Source of the DNA: Polymorphobacter fuscus
GTDB taxonomy: Bacteria; Pseudomonadota; Alphaproteobacteria; Sphingomonadales; Sphingomonadaceae
Reading direction: 5' to 3'
DNA length: 64,000 bases
Assembly (NCBI RefSeq): GCF_011927825.1
Contig: NZ_JAATJI010000001.1
Span: 1,674,001 to 1,738,000 of the forward strand
The position numbers and the translations under genes were made by a program. Positions 58,174 to 64,000 of this stretch are shown in pieces; the stretch's first letter is position 1; every line of letters begins with the position of its first letter. Below the pieces are notes generated by a model that did no database searches, was not told the origin of the DNA, and saw only the letters and a program-made list of their open reading frames with translations.

Positions 58174-58537
58174 ATCAGGGGTGGGTGAGGCTTGCATTGC
58201 TGCACCGATAGAGGTGACTTTTCAATGATCGGACAGTCGGGTCGATGGTCACCACTGCATGTGGCAACAAGGTGCTCGCGCGAACACCGCATCGCCTGCA
58301 ACGCCCTTTCACGGTCCCGCAGGCGGACAAGCTGACCAACGCCTACATAAAAGCGGGCGGACCGGGCAGCGCCGTCAACCCTCGGTCCAGAGCGCCGGAG
58401 CCGCTCGAGGGCGGCTCCGGTGCTTCCAGTGACCCTCTGCAACCAACCTGTTCGGCGACATCGCAAATTGGATCAATTGGCGATGCGACCTTGCCCAGCG
58501 CGACGGATTGCGCGGCAAGTCGCCTTCCCGCCGTCCG
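58174..58537. other. Region between GH36 and the autotransporter end
   Basis: 364 bp without a supported gene. It contains one strong hairpin CCGGAGCCG/CGGCTCCGG (58395-58420) with no T tract; it lies between convergent genes and could limit transcription from both sides. It has no copy of the dispersed palindrome seen elsewhere. Confidence 0.5.
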
Positions 58538-61500
58538 TCAATACCGGTAGGACAATCGCGCCATCCCTGCGTGAACACGATAGTTCGCACCAAATTCCGG
58601 CAAATATTGCACGCGCAAGTCGACGCGCTTGCCGAGCAGCTCCGCGCCGATGGCGAACCGGCCCAGCGTGCCCGGGGTCGGCGTTTCAATGCGGAATGTC
58701 GGCGTCTGCGGTGACAGCGCCGCCAATCGTGCCTCGACGGTCCAGTCATTGCTGAGACGCGCGACTGCTGCACGCGCAAACGGGCGCATGATCCTGTCGC
58801 CCGACAGTGCGATCCTGCCGCCGACCTCGACACCGGCGGTGCCGCCGAGAGCGACGCGGCCGTGCGACAGCACGGTGAGATTGAAGGGTGACGGGCCGCG
58901 CTCGGTATAGCCACCGCTCCGGACATGGACGAGGTGGAAGTCGGCGAAGGGCGTGATGAACGCAGCGGTGCCGATGGTCTGCTCATACGCCAGGCGTCCA
59001 TGCGTGCCGATCTGCCAGACGCGCCGCGAGGCGGTCGCGCTGCTGCCGGTTTGCGCCACGGCGATGGTCCGCGTGCCGGAATACCAGCCGTAGCCGGCGT
59101 CGACCGCTCCCGAGATCTGCCATGGCCCTTGGCGATAGCGAACATGGGCGCCGACGAGCGCCGAATCACCATCCGCCTCGAACGGGCTGGTCTCGCCGCT
59201 GAAGCGACTGTGCTCATAACCCACCGACGCGGCGACCGACCAGTCATCGGCGACCTGGAATTGCGCGCCGATCTGCAACGCACCGGCGCGGACGTTGAAC
59301 CCGGCTGAATCGACGGAACCTTGCTGGACCGTGCTGCTGCCGAGCGCGCGTGACCAGACGCAGTTCCCTTGGACGCTGTGCGACGTCGAACAGCCGCTTT
59401 CCATATTGGCGACGAAGTCCTGGCTCGCGACGAAGCGAAACGCCGCGATTGCCCCCGGCGCGCCTGCCGACAGGCTCGACAAGGCCCGGTCGTAATCGGC
59501 CAGATCACGAACCGCGGCGAGCGCGTTGAACCCGGCGTCGAAGCTGGCGCCGCTTTCGAACAGGGCCTGGAGGTGGTCTGCAACCGTCCGCCGATTGCGC
59601 CCCAGGCCGGTGGCGCTTTCGCTGAAGAACGCCCTTGGCTGTATCTGCAAGGCGTTGCCGACAACCGTCACCGGCAGCGCATAGAGCCCGATCCGCGGTG
59701 CGGCCACAAGCGCCGGATCGAGCGTCACGCCCTGGGTGGCGGTCAGCACCGTGACCGAACGATTGGTCACGGTCGTGGGGTGAACATTTATCGCGCCGGC
59801 AATCTGGGCGCGCCCGGTAATCGCCAGCACATCGGACGCGCCGGTGACGATGTCCGCTGCGATCACCAGCCGGCCCGACGTGCCCTGAACGAAATCGCCG
59901 GTCAGGACCGTCGTTGCGTTGCGCCCCACCCCGCCGATCTCCAGGGTTCCCAGATTGTTGAAGCGGCCGCCGACGCCAAGGTTGATGACATCGCGCGCGT
60001 CGAAGACACCGCCATCGAGATTGTTGACGACATTGGCCCCGGCGCCGTTGAGGAAGGAGCCGGTGACGGTCCCGGAATTGTTGAGGACGGTCGGCCCGCC
60101 GATCGAATTGATTGCAATGGCCGCGGCAGCGGTGCCGTCGATGCCGGCGATAAGGCCGGCGTTGTTGATGGTGTTGGTGGCACCGCCCAGGATCGCGATC
60201 GCCCCCGCCATCACCGGTTGCGGCGATTGCGGGACGTCGGACAGTCCGCCCGTCACGGCGCTGGTCGCATCGATGCTGAGCACCGATGTGCCGCTCGTCG
60301 ATCCGGCATTCTGCACCACGATTCCCGGCGAGCGCACGCCGGTGGCGCTGATGCTGGTCGCCACCAGCTTGACCATGACCGTCTCGCCGGCGGCACCGCT
60401 GCCGCCGGCGGTGCCCGCCATCAGGAGGTCGGCGAACCCCAGCAGGCCACCACCGCCGCCGACCGATTGCGCAAGCACCGCCGGCGCATAACGGCCCTGG
60501 GTGGCAAGCTTCGCGCCCGTCAGCGCGACGGTCACATTCGCCGCCGATCCGGTCCCCGCCGCAATGATACCGCTGGCGTCGACGCCGGTCCGGGCATTGC
60601 CGACATTGGCAAGGTCCCCCGCCAGCCCGCCGCCGCCGCCGATCGATTGCGCCAATATGCCATAGGCCGCGTCGCCGATCGTGGCGATGCTGGCACCGGC
60701 GGTCAAAGTGACCGCGACCGCAGCGCCGTTGCCGGTGCCGGTGTTGGTCGCGACGTTGTTCGCCAGCAACTGTCCGCCGAACACCGCGCCGCCGCCGCCG
60801 CCGATGGACTGGGCGACGATGGCATGGGCGGTGCGCCCCGCCGTGGCGACACTGCCCGCCATGTCGACCACCACGGTTCCGGCGTTGCCGACGGGGTTGC
60901 CGCCGCCGCCGAACGACAGGGTCAGGCCGTGGACATCGCCCAGCCGCCCCTGTGGGTTGTCGACGATCAGCGCCGGGTCGAAGGTCTGGTCGGTGGTCAT
61001 CGTCCGCACCAGCCCGCCGCCGCCGCCGATCGATTGCACCAACATGCCGATGCCGTGCTTGCCGCCGGTGCTGACGATGCCGTCGTTCTCGATGGCCACG
61101 GCGCCGCCGCTGCCCTGCGCCCCGCCGCTGCCGCCGACACTGACCGACAGGCTGCGCAGCGAACCCGCCACCGTGCCCGCCAACCCCGCGCCGCCGCCGC
61201 CGCCGCCGACCGATTGCGCGACGATGCCGAACCCCAGCACGCCGCCCGTATCGACCCGTGCGTCCCGGGCATTGCTGACATCGACGACACCGCCATTGCC
61301 GCCGGCGCCGCCCGCACCGCCCACACCCACTGCCGCCTGGTTGCGGCCATCGTCGGCGGATTTGTCGGTGGAGCTGGCAGCGCCGCCCTTGCCACCGCCG
61401 CCGCCGACACTTTGTGCGAAAATGCCGTCGGACTGGGCCCCGAAGGTAGCGATCTGCCCATTGTTGGCGACCTGCACGCCGCCGGCCGTCCCCGCCGCGC

Positions 61501-64000
61501 CGCCCCTGCCCCCGACCGACACCGCGACATCGAGGTTTGCGGCGGCGCCGATACTATATGGCCCGCCGGCAAGCTGCTTGGCGATTGCGGACAGCTCCTG
61601 CGCCGATTTCAGGATCTCGTTGCCGATGCCGGCAATCTTGAAAATGCCGTCGACGGGCTGCGTGACGTTGCCGCCGAGGTTGAAGCCGGCGGCGAGCGTA
61701 TCCGCGAGCGACTTGGCCTGGTTGATCGGATTGACCCCGCCCGATGTCGCCCCGCCCTTGCCGCCCTTGCCCCCGCCGCCGCCGACGCTTTGCGCGAACA
61801 GGCCCGCCGCGTCGGTGCCGCGGGTGACGATACCGCCGGCGTTCTGCACGCTGACGCCGCCGCCATCGCCGCCGGCGCCGCCATTGCCGCCGACACCGAC
61901 ACTGATCGACAGGGTCGGGCCATTGGCGGCGCCGACGCCGCCGCCCCCCGCACCGCCGCCGCCGCCGACGCTTTGCGCGAAAATGCCGTCGGCGCCGTCA
62001 CCGCCGGTCGCGATGCCGCCACTGTTGGTGGCTCCGGCGGTCCCGCCGTTGCCGCCCGTGCCGCCGCCGCCGCCCACCGCGATCGCCGCGCTGAACCCGG
62101 CCTTGGCCTTGCCTGCCGTCGCCGTGGCATCGCCGCCGCCACCGATACCACCGCCGCCGCCGACGCTTTGCGCCACCAGCCCATAGGCATCGGCACCCAG
62201 CGTCAGCAGCAGGTTGCTGTTCGTCGCGGTTGCGGCGCCGCCGATGCCGCCTTCGCCGCCGGCGCCACCGACGGCAACGGCCACCGAAATCTTGACGGCG
62301 CCGTCGTCGCCGCCCGAATAGGACGCGGCGGTGCTGTCCCCGCCCGTGCCGCCGCCGCCACCGATCGATTGCGCCATCATCGCATGCGCGCCGTCGCCCG
62401 CCGTGGTGATGATGCCGCCGTTGGTGAGGCTCGCCGTGCCGCCGCGGTTGCCCGACCCGCCCGACCCGCCCATCGCCACCGAGATCGACACCGCCGGGAT
62501 GCGCTTGTCGGGCGACAGCGTCACCGCCCGCGCCACCGCCGCACCGCCGCTGCCGCCACCACCGCCGATCGATTGCGCCTTCAGGCCATAGGCATCGGCG
62601 CCGAAGGTCGAAACCTCGCCGGTGTTGTCGATCGTCGCGTTGCCGGCGACGCCGCCGATGCCGCCCTTGCCTCCGACCGCGATCGCCACCGCCGGCACCG
62701 CGAGCGTAACGTTGAACGACGTCGCCGCGCCGCCCTTGCCGCCGCCGCCGCCGATCGATTGCGCCTCGATGCCTGCTGCATGGTCGCCATAGGTGCCGAC
62801 CAGTGCCGCGCTGGTGACCAGCACGTCGCGGGCGATGCCGCCGCTACCGCCGTCGCCACCGATGGTCATGCTGAACGCGGCGCTGCCGGTCGACGTCGCG
62901 CTGCCGCCCGCGCCACCCGCACCGCCGATGCTTTGCGCCAGGACTCCGCCGTCGCCGAACGGATCGAGCGCGCCGAGGATGCTCGCTGCCCCCAGGGTGA
63001 GCGTGACGGCATTGCCGTCGCCGCCCAGCCCGCCGTTGCCGCCGATGGCGACACTGTAGCCGAGGGCAATGTCGACGGTGTTGCCGCCGACACCGCCGCC
63101 GCCGCCGATGCTCTGCACGATCAGCGCGCTGCTCGACGCGCCATTGGCGAGCATGATGCCGTTGACGATCTGGGCGCTGGCAACGCCGCCGTTGCCGCCC
63201 GCCGCGCCGGCACCGCCCTGCGCGTTGAAATCGGCCTGCCCGCCACCGCCACCGCCACCGCCGACGCTCTGCACCAGCGCAGCATTGGTCAGCGCGCCGC
63301 GCGCAGTGACGGTGCCGGTCTGCGTCGCACTGCCGACAACGAGCGAGGCGCTGCCGCCAGCACCTGCGTAACCGCCGCCGCCCGCCTCGCCGACGACCGA
63401 ATCGGCGCTGCCGCCGGCACCGCCGGCGCCGCCATTGGCGTTGACGAAAATCGCCGAGATCGGGTCCTTGCCCGCGCCGGTGACGTCGGCACCACCCAGC
63501 ACCGATGCGGCGGCGGTGCCGCCGCCGCCGCCATTGCCGCCATTGCCAGCCGATGACCCGATGGCGCCCCCGGTCGACCCGCCGGCGCCGCCCGCACCGC
63601 CGACCGCCCAGGCGACGATGCCGCCATCGGCGGGGGTGAAGCCGCCGGATACCTTGATCGTCGCCGTGTCGATGATCGCCGACGCGCTGCCGCCATTGCC
63701 GCCCGCACCGCCGTCGCCGCCGGCGTTGGAGGACGCGCCGCCGGCCGACCCGCCGGCACCGCCATCGCCGCCGCTGCCGGTCACGAACAGCCCGCCATAG
63801 CCCGCCGAAATGCTGCCATTGCCCCAGCGCGCCGCGGCGCTGCCGCCTAGGCCGCCGGCACCCCCGGCGCCGCCCTGCAGGCCGTTGACCGCATCGGTCG
63901 TGGTGATCGAACCGCCGCTGCTGCCGGTGCCGCCGATCGCCAGCGCAGTCAGGGCATAGCCGGCGACGGTCACATTGCCGCTGCCCGACGCCAGGATGGT
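58538..64000 (-). CDS. Gly-rich autotransporter (partial, N-terminus outside window)
   Basis: At least 1820 residues, open to the window edge. The first 1350 or so visible residues are Gly/Ala-rich repeats such as AQSVGGGGGxGG and QSIGGGGGxGG, likely a right-handed beta-helix passenger. A beta-rich linker follows (PQPVMAGAIAILGGATNTIN). The last 300 residues are an autotransporter barrel, ending RLSYRY with a C-terminal aromatic. SAGAPGAIAAFRFVASQDFV precedes the barrel. The protein would be exported by a type V route and displayed as a surface adhesin-like protein; a signal peptide is not in view. Confidence 0.9.
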   Translation of the reverse strand, partial: TILASGSGNVTVAGYALTALAIGGTGSSGGSITTTDAVNGLQGGAGGAGGLGGSAAARWGNGSISAGYGGLFVTGSGGDGGAGGSAGGASSNAGGDGGAGGNGGSASAIIDTATIKVSGGFTPADGGIVAWAVGGAGGAGGSTGGAIGSSAGNGGNGGGGGTAAASVLGGADVTGAGKDPISAIFVNANGGAGGAGGSADSVVGEAGGGGYAGAGGSASLVVGSATQTGTVTARGALTNAALVQSVGGGGGGGGQADFNAQGGAGAAGGNGGVASAQIVNGIMLANGASSSALIVQSIGGGGGVGGNTVDIALGYSVAIGGNGGLGGDGNAVTLTLGAASILGALDPFGDGGVLAQSIGGAGGAGGSATSTGSAAFSMTIGGDGGSGGIARDVLVTSAALVGTYGDHAAGIEAQSIGGGGGKGGAATSFNVTLAVPAVAIAVGGKGGIGGVAGNATIDNTGEVSTFGADAYGLKAQSIGGGGGSGGAAVARAVTLSPDKRIPAVSISVAMGGSGGSGNRGGTASLTNGGIITTAGDGAHAMMAQSIGGGGGTGGDSTAASYSGGDDGAVKISVAVAVGGAGGEGGIGGAATATNSNLLLTLGADAYGLVAQSVGGGGGIGGGGDATATAGKAKAGFSAAIAVGGGGGTGGNGGTAGATNSGGIATGGDGADGIFAQSVGGGGGAGGGGVGAANGPTLSISVGVGGNGGAGGDGGGVSVQNAGGIVTRGTDAAGLFAQSVGGGGGKGGKGGATSGGVNPINQAKSLADTLAAGFNLGGNVTQPVDGIFKIAGIGNEILKSAQELSAIAKQLAGGPYSIGAAANLDVAVSVGGRGGAAGTAGGVQVANNGQIATFGAQSDGIFAQSVGGGGGKGGAASSTDKSADDGRNQAAVGVGGAGGAGGNGGVVDVSNARDARVDTGGVLGFGIVAQSVGGGGGGAGLAGTVAGSLRSLSVSVGGSGGAQGSGGAVAIENDGIVSTGGKHGIGMLVQSIGGGGGLVRTMTTDQTFDPALIVDNPQGRLGDVHGLTLSFGGGGNPVGNAGTVVVDMAGSVATAGRTAHAIVAQSIGGGGGAVFGGQLLANNVATNTGTGNGAAVAVTLTAGASIATIGDAAYGILAQSIGGGGGLAGDLANVGNARTGVDASGIIAAGTGSAANVTVALTGAKLATQGRYAPAVLAQSVGGGGGLLGFADLLMAGTAGGSGAAGETVMVKLVATSISATGVRSPGIVVQNAGSTSGTSVLSIDATSAVTGGLSDVPQSPQPVMAGAIAILGGATNTINNAGLIAGIDGTAAAAIAINSIGGPTVLNNSGTVTGSFLNGAGANVVNNLDGGVFDARDVINLGVGGRFNNLGTLEIGGVGRNATTVLTGDFVQGTSGRLVIAADIVTGASDVLAITGRAQIAGAINVHPTTVTNRSVTVLTATQGVTLDPALVAAPRIGLYALPVTVVGNALQIQPRAFFSESATGLGRNRRTVADHLQALFESGASFDAGFNALAAVRDLADYDRALSSLSAGAPGAIAAFRFVASQDFVANMESGCSTSHSVQGNCVWSRALGSSTVQQGSVDSAGFNVRAGALQIGAQFQVADDWSVAASVGYEHSRFSGETSPFEADGDSALVGAHVRYRQGPWQISGAVDAGYGWYSGTRTIAVAQTGSSATASRRVWQIGTHGRLAYEQTIGTAAFITPFADFHLVHVRSGGYTERGPSPFNLTVLSHGRVALGGTAGVEVGGRIALSGDRIMRPFARAAVARLSNDWTVEARLAALSPQTPTFRIETPTPGTLGRFAIGAELLGKRVDLRVQYLPEFGANYRVHAGMARLSYRY

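Noticed and set aside
59369..63556. A 1395-codon plus-strand open frame opposite the autotransporter
   Set aside because: It is an antisense shadow of GC-rich Gly repeats; no ribosome site, no domain, composition dominated by Ala/Arg/Asp.

Overview
The window is GC-rich DNA from an alphaproteobacterium. The best fit is Sphingomonadales: the sequence shows a large NAD-glutamate dehydrogenase, TonB-dependent receptors, an imuA-imuB-dnaE2 cassette with a GTTC-N7-GTTC LexA box, and sphingomonad-like mobile genes. The genus cannot be fixed from the sequence alone.

Layout. 1-9.7 kb is housekeeping: an MFS transporter end and a GNAT acetyltransferase, then ftsH-tilS-cpoB-rodZ-like on the minus strand and typA and folE on the plus strand. 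Behind folE lies a previously easy-to-miss 26-residue membrane peptide gene with a perfect Shine-Dalgarno and a folded leader. 9.1-15.8 kb holds a PuuD-like membrane protein, a KDPG/KDPGal-aldolase-fold protein that has lost its Schiff-base lysine, and the SOS mutagenesis operon. 15.9-25.7 kb has a secreted DUF885 protein, an AT-richer KAP-family P-loop NTPase (possible defence gene), a TonB receptor and a secreted beta-propeller/amidohydrolase fusion. 25.8-39.2 kb carries an AKR/TIGR04076/MFS operon, tRNA-Thr(TGT), an AspA/AstE-like deacylase, a type III PKS/methyltransferase/FAD-oxidoreductase operon (phenolic-lipid type logic), a P1 peptidase, the giant NAD-GDH and tRNA-Thr(CGT).

39.18-49.08 kb is an integrative element of about 9.9 kb inserted in tRNA-Thr(CGT). 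It is bounded by perfect 48-bp direct repeats. A tyrosine integrase starts a nearly uninterrupted minus-strand operon with many 4-bp start/stop overlaps: AlpA-like regulator, CHC2/Toprim primase, DUF3987 protein, a small ORF containing six 9-bp iteron-like repeats, and two long-overlapping genes. The cargo end has a serine recombinase, an RHH protein, a lipoprotein-like gene and unknowns. There are no capsid, tail, terminase or conjugation genes, so it resembles a replicating satellite or integrative plasmid-like element.

49.4-58.2 kb has an OFA-type MFS transporter, a quinone-reductase-like flavoprotein, and a galactoside-use cluster (SSS symporter, GH42 beta-galactosidase, divergent GH36 alpha-galactosidase). 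58.5-64 kb is a huge Gly-rich autotransporter that runs off the window end.

Three copies of one GC-rich palindrome occur, and all lie in the gaps between convergent genes, which suggests a dispersed bidirectional-terminator repeat.
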